64,000 nt of DNA from NCBI GenBank assembly GCA_018296165.2, contig JACKQL020000019.1:124001-188000 (forward strand), given 5' to 3'. Under the pieces are notes generated by a model, which was not told the DNA's origin, did no database searches, and saw only the letters and a list, made by a program, of their open reading frames with translations. Both the position numbers and the translations under genes were made by a program. This document shows positions 10,656 through 23,591 of this stretch, one piece after another. The DNA comes from Termitomyces sp. T153 (taxonomy: Eukaryota > Basidiomycota > Agaricomycetes > Agaricales > Lyophyllaceae). Position 1 is the first letter of the stretch; every line of letters starts with the position of its first letter.

Positions 10656-13099
10656 TCAGCTGCCGTAGGCCCGGCCGCAAATGGGCGAGTGGAGCTTCTC
10701 CAGTACATCCTCCATGGTGCCTGACTTATGCAGTACCTGTGCAATAGAAGGCGGACGTCCGCGTTTGAGGTTTGCCGCATATGCACCCGTTGCAACGGAG
10801 GACGAAGATGATGTCGAGACGCGCTTGGAGGGCCGGACCACATCATAAGACTTCTTTTCGGGGTCCGTCTCCCACTCCGACGCCGAGTCACACGTACGGG
10901 ATGTCGAAATGCGCGGCAACGCCACTCTCGAAGATGTGACGACGGATACCTCTGGGATTGCGGATAGAGATGAATGGGTAAGAGAAGGGCTGGGGGGTAG
11001 CAGGGAGGAGGTCGATGAGGTTGCGGCGGATGACGAGAGGGAATAGACTGAAGTTCTTTGGTCCGAGAGGCCGCTGTCAAAGGCCTGCCCGCGACTCGAA
11101 GCCTTGCTTGATATCGATGACCGATAGTAGCTCGAGTCGCCAAGGGTCAGTGGGCGCAGGCCTCTCTTCAAGCGGACAGATCCTCCTGAGCCAGGCACGG
11201 ACTCAGCTCCTGAGGGCAACTCTGCACCAGAATCGTCCCCTTGCTGAATCCGGCGGGATGACATCTTGCTCGAAGCTGTAGAAGGGCTTCTCTGAATGCG
11301 TGGTCCTGGTATTCTGGTGTAGTCCGCATCATCATCAGGAGGAGGTTGAGTACCGCGGTTATTGAGCATCCAAGTGAAGCCTTGAATTTCCTTGTCTTTC
11401 CTAACGATTTCCGTAGTTAGCGCCGTGATCTTCCTCTCGAGCGCGGCCTTCTCGACGGCATGGCTCTTGGTGACTTCAAGCAAGTGGGTCGTCAGCTCGG
11501 CATATTGCTGATTACGCTGCGCCAAAGCTTCCTTGAGCTGTCCCACCGTCATTCCATCTAGATCAGAACTTTCCTTGTTCAAGGTCTTTTTGACAGCATA
11601 GTTCTCACCCGAGAGTTTGGTATTGCTCTCTTTGGGTGACGACGCACGAGCGGCCATCCCGGCGGCGGTCACAGGAGACAGTGGCACTGACCCTGTTGTA
11701 TTGGCTCGGGGACGCGTGATGATCGAGGGGCTAGGTGATACCATCGCTAATCTGGGAGAAGATCGTGGGGAAGTCGGACTCGCAGGTGGGCTGTTCTTCA
11801 TGACAGGGGGGTCGGGAAGCGGAATAGAAGGAGGATCAGTAAAGCGAGTGTCCTTGATAGCTGAGGATGTTCTCAACCGATGGCGAGGAGTTGGCGATGC
11901 AGCTTTGATGGGCGGAGGTGGTGGAGTGACATCTATTGTAGGAGTAAGGTCCCCTGGGCGAAGGTGTAGCACAGATTCATCCGCAGAGTTCTCTGGCGTA
12001 AAGTCTTCTGCTGATTTCGGACATGGCGTACGTTTTGAAAGCTTGGGAGATTTACTACCGTCAGTCAATCGCCGAGAGTTTGGTTCTCTCGTCTCACCCC
12101 GAGAGGAGCTTGGTAGACCGCTGACAGGAGATCTCGGACAGAAAGGTAATCGAGGGATGGAAGGGGAAGGCGGGCTCAATGAGACATTGGGCTCAGTTTT
12201 GTTGTAGTGGTCTCGATACTCTGACGCCGGTGTAGACGGTAGACGTCTTGGTATTGTAGTTTTTTTCGCTTTTGAAAGCGTAAATATATTGCTGTACGCT
12301 TCTAGATTGTCGGGTGTTGATGCGATCGTGATTACGGCACTACCAGGTGTCGATGGAGGTATAGTACTGGCGGCAGTAGTAATTGAGTCGATTGATCTTG
12401 TGCGATTGTCCGGAGGGAGGAGTTTGTCTTTGGTGTTTCCATCACTGGGAGCCAATTTTGTAGATTGTGAAGAAGACACCTTGCGTAACTTGGAGTTATT
12501 GAAATGAGCCACGAACTTAGAGCCCAGGGACGGCGAAGGCACGTTGATCTGTGGAATGGCTTTTACTGCAGGTAGTGTACCTTTCTTGATTTCAGGAGAT
12601 GGCATGGGATGCGAAAGACGTCTGTCAAAAGAAGTCAAAGTGTAAACGTGTTGAAATGGTGAAATGGTGAAAGATTAATGAGTTGCAACTGCAAGGGGAG
12701 GAATTGTTTTGGCTGAAGTGTGCATCCTCAATTTGTTGTGTGGAGCAATGGTCATGATTGCCGACGAAAAATTGGATACCAAAACCGGAAGCTGCAAAAT
12801 TGAACTCACCGGTCCTTCGTAGTCGTAATTGTAGGTAGCTCTGCGGCCTCTGATTCATATCCACGTCCCGTCGATGGTAAAATCCCAGATTTGACTGAGG
12901 GGGTTGATTTCTTCCTCGTTCGGTACAGGAATGGTAGCTTTGACTTTTTCGGCGTCGTAGATTCACAGTCCTCTGGGACGCTTAGATAAGGGCTCTCCAC
13001 GGGCTCGTTTTGCGAAGACTGACGGGGAGGATAACCGCGAAAGAATTGGGCTAAGTCGGACTTCTTGGTGCGGGTGCGAGATGAAGAAATACCGGACAT
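10656..13099 (-). CDS. Ser/Pro-rich coiled-coil protein of unknown function
   Basis: Two exons, 13099-12810 and 12621-10656, are joined across a 188-nt intron (GTGAGT...TGACAG) that keeps frame, giving 751 residues. The protein is mostly disordered and rich in Ser, Pro, Thr and basic residues, with many SP/TP dipeptides that suggest phosphorylation. The only structured-looking part is a helix of about 60 residues near 454-515. It begins MTVGQLKEALAQRNQQY and passes through EKAALERKITALTTEI, a coiled coil likely used for dimerisation. The C-terminus ends with a short conserved-looking helix (MEDVLEKL). The intron is longer than others in the window. The start at 13099 is the first ATG of the frame. 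No family was recognised. The composition would fit a cytoskeleton or cell-polarity adaptor, but this is speculation. Confidence 0.7.
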
Positions 13100-15580
13100 C
13101 GTTGTGGAGGGAGAAAGGCGAAAGATGTCGGTCAGTTAAGACTGAGACAAGGCAGGTATCAGATGAAAGTGGAGAAATAGCTTATAAGAAGACTGACAGA
13201 TCCAGACAGCCGTTGCCGTACAGAGAACCGAATGGGAAATGAGATGCTTCGGCGCCAGACCCCGTTGGGATGCTACAGAAGGATCAGATGGTAACTCGAG
13301 GATGTGCGTGTTGTTCTTGAAGAAAACCCAAGGCCGGCACACAAAACGTGTTGCATTCTGAAGTCTCACGCTTGTAATAAGTTCACGTACAAGATCTCCG
13401 TATTTCTTTGCCTGATAAGCGCTTAGCGATAGAATCCAGAATTTGAGAACCCTGATTGATGGTTGTGCATTTGTCAGCGATCCGATTCTAGTCCAGATCT
13501 CCGACATCGTGGCGCGTTTTCAGAATTTCTTTGGTGCAAGTTTTTAACTACGACGATGTCCTACATCCTACTCCTAGTCCATAGATCCCCTTTTTTCAAG
13601 ACAGTATATAACACCATAAGCCGTCGCCATACGTTGATGACATGACCCGATACCTCGATTTTCGGAGACACCTCGATGGCATTTTTGCCCATATAAGTAT
13701 GTTCAATGGCATCTATTTGCGGGTCCAAGAGTGTCCAAGTCATGGACATTCATTAGCTTCTAGTCTTTTTTGATTTTGTTACCTACCCCTTTAGCCCAAA
13801 TGCCGGGCCTAAGCCCAAATCTGGTGGGCCTAATTGTCCACCGGATCTCTTGTGTGATCTTCAGAGAATGGTGGCGTTTTACAACTGTTCCGTCGGTTCC
13901 CTCTTGTCCCCTTTCTAGAATCTAGGACGACATTTCGACAAGAGAGGTTGGAAGGAAAATCTCCAGCTCTCTTGTACAATACATTCGCGCCCGAAAATCG
14001 ACAACCGCCTCGCGTACTCAGGGTGATTGTCATCAAACTTCTTCGGCAAATCATGAATATTTATCATACATCATGACGAATCATATTTCCCGAGAGCTTA
14101 TTTTTGTTCAAGCTCAGCGCTCATGCACATGGTCCACATGACCAGCTTCTGATAAAAGAAACGCCCTTGAATGAACTTGAACAACAACTTGATCCGCAAC
14201 TTGACATCCAACTCGAACTTGTGCAGGTGGACCCTCGGCCGAATCCTGGTGTGAAGTACGTGTATATACCACCCATTACACAGACTTACTCTCATTACAG
14301 AGACTTACTTAGCGAAAAAAAACCTTCCAGCAAAGCACCATGGGTCTCATTATGGCATTTCACAAAGAATCCTCTCGCGAGGATCACCTCACGCACAATA
14401 CCTACACAAATTCACGTTATGTGTAGCTGACGTGGCAGACAGGCTGGCCAAGGGTCCGGGTCTCGCGGTACCTCGGGCATGTCGAGAGTCTCATTGACAC
14501 GCGTACGGCATGACTGTTTCCTCTTTTATACTCTTAGCATGTACGTCGACTTTGAGTGATGTATAGATAGATGAACAACACGTGCGTGCTGGCTGCCACC
14601 ATTACGAATCATAGCTCCACTTTATATCTCTTGTGATTGCTCATCAATCATTTTGGAAGCGCTAAATTTATATAGATAGTGAGGACGAAGAAGTCTTGAG
14701 TGGTCGTGGCCGCTGAATCCGGCATGTGTCCCCGTTCACAACAAGCATCCACATTATTCTGGGCATCATCCATATCATCCGTGCTGCATGGGGGCTGCGC
14801 AGGCATTCATCACGCGCGATTTTACAGGCTGCTGCATGTACTGATTTATAACGGTGCCTCGTTGTATCCCGTGAACGTTCCCCGACTAAACTTACTATCT
14901 TGGGACGTGCCGTGAAAACCGATCCTCACGGGATGCTGGAAACGAAGTTCTGTTTGTGGATGATAATATGTACTGAGGTGGGGCGGGCACGGCCCGGCCA
15001 GGATTAAATGGTGCAAGCTCCTCTCTAAGGTCTAAATCAACCCTAAATATGTATTTCGGGATTGAACCTCACAGATCAGTTCAGGTTCCAATATGTGTAA
15101 GGACAGATGCTGATATCTTGATGGACTTGGAATTTTTCGAAATCCGCCATGTGTTTGCACGCGCCGCGCACGATGGTACACGCTTTTCGGCGGCCTCTTG
15201 TGAGGTTCTGAGTTCATGTAATCAAGATTGGTCAGAGTCAAGGAGGTTGATTTGTGGGAACCCATGGAAGGATTGGAATGTATCACCGGACATTGATGTA
15301 GCCATTCATTCATTCATTATGTGTTCAGACACTCGGGGGGGGGGGCGGTCTGAAAGAGAACCTTAGCTCCATTAGATGCTCAAGTTTATACAAGTTTACA
15401 ACATCAAGTTTATCCAGTTCACTGTCAGATTCTCCAATGTAGCGGGTTTTGGGGAAGGGACCGTGAGGTCCCTCGGCATGAAGATCTACCCAGAAGCTCC
15501 ATGACATATTGTGTGAAGTGTGGACCCCTTCATGCAAGAGAGTAACTCACTCGAGTGTATCAGTGGTAAGGCCATGATGA
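13100..15580. other. Intergenic, no gene recognised
   Basis: Only short frames without domains occur here. The stretch includes the promoter side of the minus-strand gene at 10656-13099. A guanine run of ten bases lies near 15336-15345. From about 15560 onward CG dinucleotides become scarce, marking entry into repeat-derived DNA. Confidence 0.4.
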
Positions 15581-15589
15581 TCCATGACA

Positions 15590-16340
15590 CTTTCTTGAGC
15601 ACCACCATGTCCTGGAGATACCTTGCCAATACAACCACATGCTTCCTCAGGTAGAGAGTGAAGGTATCACTACCCCATCACCTCGACCACATCCAATGGT
15701 ATTACCTTAAGTAAATACTCCAGAACCAAACCAATTGACATTCCATGGAATTTTAGAGTGCTGATATCCAGCTCTTTTTCTATTTCATTGAGCCTCTTTG
15801 TAGAGGCCATCCTGGTCAGTGGTCTGGGCCCTTGCTAGTTTTGTAGGTGAATAGATGCCCATTATCTGGAAGATCATTGACCTGTAGATGATTTGCAAGT
15901 GTGTCTGCTAGTCATGTAAACTGGTTGCTTTGTGAAATAGATATCTCTGCCCTCAACTGTGACCTTCATCTACAGCAGAAAGATTGCTGTAACCTGGTTA
16001 CCTGGCAGTCTTCTCCTTCCATTATGTCCTTCTGCTTTACATGTTTCTGAGGGTTGAAGGCTTCAAGGTTGGGAATGACCAACTCTCCTGAGCATGCCAT
16101 GCCCATTGCCAAAAAATGCTACCTTGGGGGCACATTCACTGCAGTGTCAATTGGGTTGTCCAGCACCAGTTTCTTGTAGAGTCTATCAATGCTTTTGATT
16201 GCAAACAGATTATGTTTCAGTCTTCTCTTTGCCTCTGGTAAGGCTAGCCTGACTGCTCTATTCAAGGCTGCTTGAATTGCATTGTTTGACATGTTCCATG
16301 CTTGTAACAGAGCACCCCATTACTATGTAAGGCAGCACCT
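15590..16340 (-). pseudogene. Tyrosine-recombinase remnant (Crypton-like / fungal YR)
   Basis: Read on the minus strand in several frames, the segment gives pieces in the order expected for the fungal tyrosine-recombinase family. These are AWNMSNNAIQAALNRAVRLA, then KSIDRLYKKLVLDNPIDTAV, GELVIPNLEAFNPQKHV, ADTLANHLQVNDLPDNGHLF and RLNEIEKELDISTLKFHG. SIGLVLEYLL..PLDVVEVMG follows, then FTLYLRKHVVVLARYLQ, which contains the candidate nucleophile Tyr (near 15657). The H-x-x-R box reads HGMS, so the expected Arg is Ser. Stops and frame changes interrupt it, so it is dead. Such recombinases belong to Crypton or related elements or to domesticated derivatives. The family is assigned from remembered motif order, not from a search. 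Confidence 0.65.
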
Positions 16341-17820
16341 TACTTCATACTTTGTAGACAGAATACAACTGGTTTTGACTTATGAGGTGTGAACTGTAAG
16401 CAGTGTGACTCATAATGGAAACATTACCTTTCTTAAGTCAAATGAGCATTGACTTGTTTGCAAAGCAGAAGCCAAACTTCTGGAAAAGAAGTTCACTGCC
16501 ACTAGTTATGATCAGAACATTAAAATTTTAACATTCACTTTCCTCAATGGGCACCATTGTGACCATGGAAGGTCAGGTGCTCAGGCCTAGGGCCAAACCA
16601 GAGTTCAATGGAGCACTGTAGAGTGTTCCACAGGAGATATCAGATCTTGCCACATCACACCATAGTGTGGGGAGAGAGTGGTGTGATGCCAGCTGCTAGC
16701 AGCTACTCCCATCCAACCATCTGTAGGCAGTCAGGTAGGCATCACATCTGAGGGCACTTGAGTGCCCTCTACCTGGTTGTACCTGAAGGTAGAACTGGAA
16801 GATGCAGCAGTGATGGTGAGCAAGGGGAAACTCCCCTTGTATGCACCAACAGCACTGGAAGAGGAAGGTCTTAGATTCTTCCTAGTGACTGCAGGAGAAC
16901 ACCACAACTCCTCTCTGGTGGTTACTCCACTGAGGAATAATGATCAGGAACCTCATAGGGCATGCAGCCCTATACAATCATGAGTTGGACCCACTCTAAA
17001 CATGAGGCTAGTGGGACCATCAGCATTTATCAAAATGATACCAGAGGATGTCAGTGACACCTCAGACACTGATGGTGAAGCTAACTCAGATGACATTCTC
17101 TGTCAGAGGGTGTTAGTGTTTTGGCAGGGTCACATTGAGGTCACTAAGGCCTCAACACAACAATGCCTAGCTGTGAGAGTAGCTAAGCACATACCAATCC
17201 AGTGGTCACTAGGAGAAGGGATCATTCTGACTGACCCAGTAAAGTTCATGGAAATTTACATGTAGCACAGGAGATAGCAGACTACTTCCAGCACAAAAGG
17301 CTGCAAGGATCTCAGCCATTCTCTGCAATGCCTTTGCTGTTCATGAGTGGGGAATTGTTACTCCCACTCTTTCTGGTTGATGAAGCATTGACCTTACCCC
17401 AGGCATCACAACAGCCTGGCAAAATGCTGCAAGATCATGGAGCAAGACAGGCTACTGTAGGCTGTCAGAGATGGGCTATGATGGGCATGCTATGAGACAG
17501 TCAGTGGGGTTGTGCAAGCTTTTGATGTCTAAATTACTTCCTTTTATGGTAGTGATCCAGATTATGTAATTGATGTCACCAATCTCAAGGGATCACAGAA
17601 ATATATTGCCATCATTTTTGAAGAGATTGAAAATCTGTCTTGGGTTTTTGTTCTACCATTGAAAGGAGCATATTGGCAAGATAGTTAAGAAAATTATCAT
17701 AATTCAAATGAGCTATATTATTTGTCACATTTTGGTGGTCTATAAATGGCCTGCAACATAGACAGGCTGACCAAGAAGGGAGTAATCCTCTGAGTTGGTC
17801 TGGCTACCCAGTGGGAGGTT
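16341..17820. other. CpG-poor repeat-derived DNA, unclassified
   Basis: The + strand carries two successive open stretches, 16762-16983 and 17002-17265. The second contains EDVSDTSDTDGEANSDD followed by RVLVFWQGHIEVT. They look like pieces of a transposon polyprotein, but no family was recognised. A perfect short hairpin, GGGCACT-TG-AGTGCCC, lies near 16750-16766. Around 17560-17680 a + reading (VTNLKGSQKYIAIIFEE) vaguely recalls a retroelement integrase; this is not firm. Confidence 0.35.
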
Positions 17821-17825
17821 GTAGT

Positions 17826-18960
17826 TGTCAGGTTCCGCTGACCACGGGGGCTCAGCTACACTGGGCGAGTCCTTACTAGGCAAATATGATTTCCTGCACT
17901 GACAACCAAGCACTTGGAGGTGTTCCAAGCACTGGGGACTTGTGAGGATAGCCAGGGGAGATTGATCCGAGCAAGTCCGGGGAGGTCCGGAGGAGTAGAG
18001 GACAGGTTGTGGGGGAGGGGGACGGACTTGGTGGGGTTCAGGCATAAGTCCGTGTGTGAGTATTGCGGGTGTGGAGGAGGCGGAGGCTATGCGGATGACA
18101 GGAGCGGAGCCAGAGTTCTGATGGGGGATCAACAGGGATTGATGGGGTTTGGAGCTGAGTGTATAGCAGGGTCTGGGGTTGGTAACAAGTGTCGGAGGTT
18201 TGTAATTGTAACTGCGGAGTTCGTGAGGACGTTATGGTTGAGAGGACTTGAACACAATAGACAGAATCAAACGGGATGAGACAGAGTCAAACAAAATAGG
18301 ATGAAGACTAAATGAAAACAAGAATAGATTCAGGTGGAGACACAGAATGATAATGGAAGATAACGGAACAGAGACGAGATAAGACTGGGAGACTGAGAAT
18401 ACAGAAAACAAAACACAAGACACAAAACACGAAACACAAGAAGGAACCAATCAGACCATAGGTAACGTTAAGCAAATATCAAGACTAGAGTATGAAGAGC
18501 TACTCTATGTCTTATATACTGACTACTGAAGAGCTCCGGGGACATCGGCTGTGGTGGTGGGGCTTGGCGGAGCTCGACGGAGTTGACGGGTGTCGGTTAT
18601 GATCAGAGGGCAGGCCACGTTGATATGTTGATGGGATCAATTGTGACGCGGTCTGTTCCAAGGCTGTTGTGATACTCCAGGGTAAGTCGGGGAAGCCAGG
18701 GTGTCGAGTTGATGACAAGTAATGGGGTCAGGCATGGTGGGGGAGTGGTCCCAGGGGCTCAGGAAGTCCAGGGGAAGCGCCGGCAGCTGCGGGGAAGATG
18801 TTGGAGTTGGCCAGGGGGCCGTCGGAGTTAACCGCGAAGGTGCCAGAGTTAGCTGGAGTAGGCGCGGAGTGCTGAGGAAGTTTGACAAAGCGTCGGGGGG
18901 TTTTGGGGGAGCGGGGGTTTGTCGGGCGGTGTTCAGGGCTTCAGGGAACGGGTCGTGACA
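17826..18960. repeat. Left LTR of the non-autonomous element
   Basis: This 1,135-bp repeat matches 22453-23591. In the first 440 bp I count roughly 38 differences (about 91 percent identity), mostly transitions. Several sites show TG in one copy against CA in the other, as expected if an ancestral CG decayed on opposite strands. Confidence 0.88.
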
Positions 18961-21900
18961 GCGGCCTTGGGATGGGCATCAAGTTCTCTGGAGCCCCCGC
19001 CTTTGATCATGGAGGTCTTCCTTTGCAAGTGGGTGGAGGTGCTAACAGCGGCGTTGATGGCATGGGAGGGGGAGCTTTGATGGGCAAGGGAGGATCGAGA
19101 TGCAGTGCAGGCGGAGAAGGAGGCGTTGGAGTGGGCATGGAGCACCTTGGTGCAGGGGGCACTGGAGTGAGTGCCACAGGTACGGGGCTTGTGGGAGCGT
19201 TCAACGCAGCAGGAGGGGTGGCCCACAGAGGAGGCAGAGGAGCGGGAAATGGCACCGGAGGCTGGTCTGCTATGGGTGGAGTTGGAGGTAGCAAGGTGGA
19301 GGGAGGATTGGCTGGCCAACAAGGCCGCTTCAGGGCATGCAGGGATCCTTCGTAAGTGTTGCTCCCACTTCTCCGCCTGTTACTGAATGGAGCGTGTTTG
19401 GGGCCAGGTTGGGTGTGGGAGCACCGAGTTCTCTTGGATGGTGCCTCCGCGGCGTTCACGTCAATTCAAGACGGGTTGGCACAGATGCCTGTGGGTCAGC
19501 CTCTGAAGTTGCAGCAGGGGATGGCAAGGGTGGGGAGGTTGCTGGCAGGGCATCGACGGCGTAATGCAGTGGCCCTGGGGTCGTGGTGGGAAGTGGTGGC
19601 AGATGTGGGGGAGGCTTTGCCTGGGCTGGCAGAGGTCTTGGCGGTGGTGCAGGCCCAGATGGAGATTGATTTGGGGGTAGGGATGGCGGGGGTTCTGGGG
19701 GGGGAGTGAGGGGGCGGCTGGGTCCTGCTTCTTGTTGTCTTTGAGTTTGCCACCCCGCTCTGCCTTGTATTATATATTTTTGTACTTTTCAATGCTTCCT
19801 TGTCATTCCTGGGTGTGTGAAGTGAGACTTTAATTTGTGTGAGGGTGAGGTAAGCAAAACATGCAGGGGTGCTGGTGGGAGTTGAATCCCTAGTGGATCC
19901 AGAGGCGGGGGTTAGGCCCACTAGTGCCATCTGTGTCGGCTAGCCCCAGGGTTGTTGGGGCAAGCTCCAGAGTATCGTATTTGGTGAAGGGTACTCAGGA
20001 TTGGGTTTTGCTGTGCTCCGGGGTGTTGATCTGGGTCGAAGTCATGCTCTGGAGTATTGTGTCTGTGGGCGGGCATGTTTGGGTGGTGCCTTGGTGTGCT
20101 CTGGAGTGTCGATGACCAAGGGGGCGGGGTGCGGGGTGATCAGTTCCGACCAGTTCCTTTGAGTCCAGAGTCGAATTTTGAAGGTTCCAGGTCACGTATT
20201 TCTGACACTCCCTAGAGTTTGGGGGTCTGTTGGGGTTGTATTGGTGGATGTTTCTTTTGGGCAGGGGCAGCACGGGGGTTGGTTGGGGAATGGCTCACCT
20301 CAGCGGAGATGCTTTGGGGCTCGTTCTGTGGGTTGTTCCTTCTGGGGATCAGTGGTTCCTTCATCGGGGAAGAAGTGGGCGGTCCCTGAGTCAACACAAG
20401 GGTCACTCGGTGGGGGTTTGTTGGTTGTGTTGGCTTTGGAGGAGGTGCTGGCGGAGGGAGGGGTCTGAGGTGCATTTTGTTGGTCTGCAGTTCCAAGCAC
20501 GAGTACCAGGGGTCTGGGGTCAATGCGGGGGTTGGGGTTGGGTCTTAACTTGTTGGTGGGGCTGTGTCACGAATCGGAGGGGGAGCTCTGGAGTGGGGGT
20601 TTTTTGCAGAGCAGCGGAGTTGTCATGTAGGAGTGGCAGTGGCTCCTGGAGCTGAGCTTGGATGGGGGAAGATGGTTGTTCACGATTGTTGGGGGGTGGC
20701 AGACAAGTCGGTCGCGGGGAGGCATTGGAGTGGGACTCCCCAGGAGTCATGGCAGGGTTGAGGCAACTCTTCATTCATGTTCCGGAGCGGCCCAGAGGTT
20801 GTTGCGAATGTGGGGGTGGCAGTGGGGAGAGGCACTGCTCACTTCTTGGAGAAGGCATCAGCAACTTTTAGGGTACTCCGGGAGATTACTTTGCATGGGG
20901 TTCATTTTGCATTACTCTGTTGATGCGGTCCCTGCTCAATAGAAATCTTCTGGCATAGGGGCAGGGTTGTACAGGGTGTGGGGCTGGCATCATAGGTCCC
21001 CTTGGTTGGATATTGGAGTTGGAGTGGGGGCCCTGGAGTTGTGTTGCTAGAATCCGAAGTGGATCAGAGGGGTGGATTGGGGCAGCTTCGAGTCGGCGCA
21101 GGGTTATTTGGGTCGTCGGTCCTGGCAGGAGAGTCCTCCCTGGATGTCAGAGCATATGCTCTTGGATCGTCAGGATGTTTGAGTGGGTTGATTGGCCATC
21201 TCTGGGATGATGGTGGGGCTTCTCCCTTCCTTATGTGAACAGGTCAGCAATTTTAGAGTACTTCGGGAACTACTTAGTGTAGAGCCATTTTTCCTATAGT
21301 TAGTTTGGGGTAACTCCTGTGCTGGGGGTTACTTTGTGGGAGGTGGCAGAGTCTGGTGGCAGAGTTTACATCTGGGAGTGGTGTGTGGGGAGGGTCGGCA
21401 TTGAGGGTCTTTAACATCGGAGGTTCTGGATTGTACAGGAGAAGGTGGTCGAGGTAGTAGGCAGGTGCTGAAGTAGTGGGTGGGGGTCCGGAGTTGTTCT
21501 TCATTGAGGTTGGGGTGCCGGGATTCTCCTCATGAACTCTGGGCTGTGCTTCAAGCAGCGGGGCGGGGGTGCGTAGCCATTCCTAGAAGCTTGGGGATTC
21601 CTTGGTCTTGTTCCGGGGTTGTTGGGATCAGGTCGGAGGTGTTGGGGCCCCTTTATTTGTTGGCGGAGGTGATGGCTGAGTCATCTGGGGGGTCCTGACT
21701 GATCCTGGAAGTGAGTTCTGTAATTGGGGGTTAGCGTCGGTCTCGGAATCTTGTGTCATTGTGGATGGGGTTGCTGGGTTGGGTTTGATTCCAGTCAGCG
21801 GCGGGGCTAGTTTTGGAGGGTGGACCTTCTCAGGGATGAGTGTGAAAGTCAGATGATCTGGTGGCAGGGTTCTGCTATTGGAGTTGTGGACAGACTTGAT

Positions 21901-22452
21901 ATTGTCGGGAACCCGCTGGGTCTGTTCCTGACGGTGCATGGGGCTGCTGTGGGTTGGAGGGTCCAACGGTGGGGTTTGGGGGAATGCATTCTCGGAGGTC
22001 TTGTTGTTGTCTTGGGGGAGGTTGGCAATTGGTCTTTCATGTGGTGAGCAGCTGTCCCCGGCAGGGCCTTTGCTACTGTTGTTGGAGGGGTGAGAGTGCA
22101 GTGTTGGAGAAGTTGTTGAGCACTGGGTTGAATTGTCGCCGGGGTTTTGGGTGAAGCTTGGGTGATGTTGGGGTCGGCCTCTGTGAGGGGCGGAGCTGGC
22201 AGAGATGGAGGGGGGGTGTGGGAGCTGTAAGAGGGTGTCCATGGATAGAGCCGTTGTATGGATGTAACTGGGGTGGAAGGGACATTTTGTGTCAGATCCG
22301 CAACTCAATGTGCCTTGGCAAATTGGGCGGGGCAATATGAATCATAATGGTTTCCAGGCATGGGCCAGTTGTAGACATTGGGGTGTTTGTCAGATGTGTG
22401 TGCGGGGTTAGTGCAGACATCACGAGCGGGGTAAGGGAGAGTCTTGAGATTA
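18961..22452. other. Interior of the non-autonomous LTR element, strongly G/T-skewed
   Basis: From about 19700 to 22430 the + strand is dominated by G and T. The minus strand is therefore C/A-rich and has few stops. It shows long Pro/Ser/Thr-rich frames (for example 21628-22335) that I judge to be by-products of composition. No primer-binding site complementary to a recognised tRNA directly follows the left LTR. No pol domain was found. Confidence 0.5.
19007..19709 (+). pseudogene. Gag-like coiled-coil fragment inside the LTR element
   Basis: An interrupted + reading looks like helical gag. WVEVLTAALMAWEGEL, QAEKEALEWAWSTLVQGALE and WERSTQQEGWPTEEAEE are split by stops. An intact 117-residue frame follows (19356-19709) containing GASAAFTSIQDGLAQM and ALPGLAEVLAVVQAQM. 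The composition is that of a real helical protein, unlike the opposite strand. It lacks a zinc knuckle. I infer a gag remnant from its position after the left LTR. Confidence 0.45.
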
Positions 22453-23591
22453 TGTCAGGTTCCGCTGACCACGGGGGCTCAGCTACACTGGGCGAGTCCT
22501 TACTAGGCGAACATGATTCCCTGCACTGACAACAGAGCACTTGGAGGTGTTCCAAGCACTGGGGACTTGTGAGAATAGCCAGGGGAGATTGATCTGAGCA
22601 AGTCTGGGGAGGTCCGGAGGAGTAGAGGACGAGTTGCAGGGGAGGGGGACAGACTTGGCAGGGTTCAGGCATAAATCTGTGTGTGAGTATTGCGGGTGTG
22701 GAGGAGGCGGAGGCTACATGAATGACAGGAGCGGAGCAAGAGTTCTGATGGGGGTTCAACAGGGATTGATGGGGTTTGGAGCCAAGTGTATAGCAGGGTC
22801 TGGGGGTGGTAACAAGCGTCAGAGGTTTGTAATTGTAATTGTGGAGTTCATGAGTATGTTATGGTTGAGAGGACTTGAACAGAATAGACAGAATCAAATG
22901 GAGCAATATGGAGTTGAATGAAACAAGACAAAGACGAGATGAAAATGAGAATAGATTCAGGCGGAGACATGGAATGATAACGAAAGGATAACGGAACAGA
23001 AACGAGATAAGACCGGGAGACTGAGAGTAAGGAAAACAAGACATGAGACACAAAACATGAGAAGAAACAATCAGAAACACATCAGAAAGGTAGGTAGATA
23101 GATAATCTCAAGACTAGAGTATGAGGAGCTACTCTATGTCTTATATACTGACTACTGAAGAGCTTTGGGGATGTCAGCTGTGGTGGCGGGGCTTGGCGGA
23201 GCTTGACGGAGTCGACGGGTGTTGGTTACGATCAGAGGGCAGGCTGCATTGATATGTTGATGGGATCAATTGTGATGCGGTCTGTTCTGAGGCTGTCATG
23301 ATACTCCAGGGTAAGTTGGGGAAGCCAGGGTGTCAAGTTGATGACATGTAATAGAGTCAGGCACAGCGGGGGAGTGGTCCCAGGAGCGCAGGAAGTCCAG
23401 GGGAAGTGCTGGTGGCTGCGGGAAAGACATCAGAGTTGGCCAGGGGGCTGTTAGAGTTAGCCGAGAATGTGCCGGAGTTAGCCGAAGTAGGCATGGAGTG
23501 CTGGAGAAGTTTGACAAAGCATTGGAGGGGGTTCCAGAGAAGCAGGGGTTTGTCGGGCGGTGTACAGGGCTTCAGGAAATGGGTTGTGACA
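22453..23591. repeat. Right LTR of the non-autonomous element
   Basis: This 1,139-bp repeat matches the left LTR at 17826-18960. It is followed directly by the GTAGT target duplicate (23592-23596). Confidence 0.88.

Noticed and set aside
13136..13507. Minus-strand frame of 123 codons upstream of the Ser/Pro-rich protein gene
   Set aside because: No domain and no in-phase splice to the gene at 10656-13099, which has its own good start.
19007..19459. Minus-strand open frame of 150 codons opposite the gag-like segment
   Set aside because: Pro-rich shadow of the + strand reading, which has the better helical-protein composition.
21628..22335. Minus-strand open frame of 235 codons, Pro/Ser/Thr-rich
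   Set aside because: The + strand here is G/T-rich, so the minus strand has few stops by composition alone. No domain, and neighbouring minus frames look the same.
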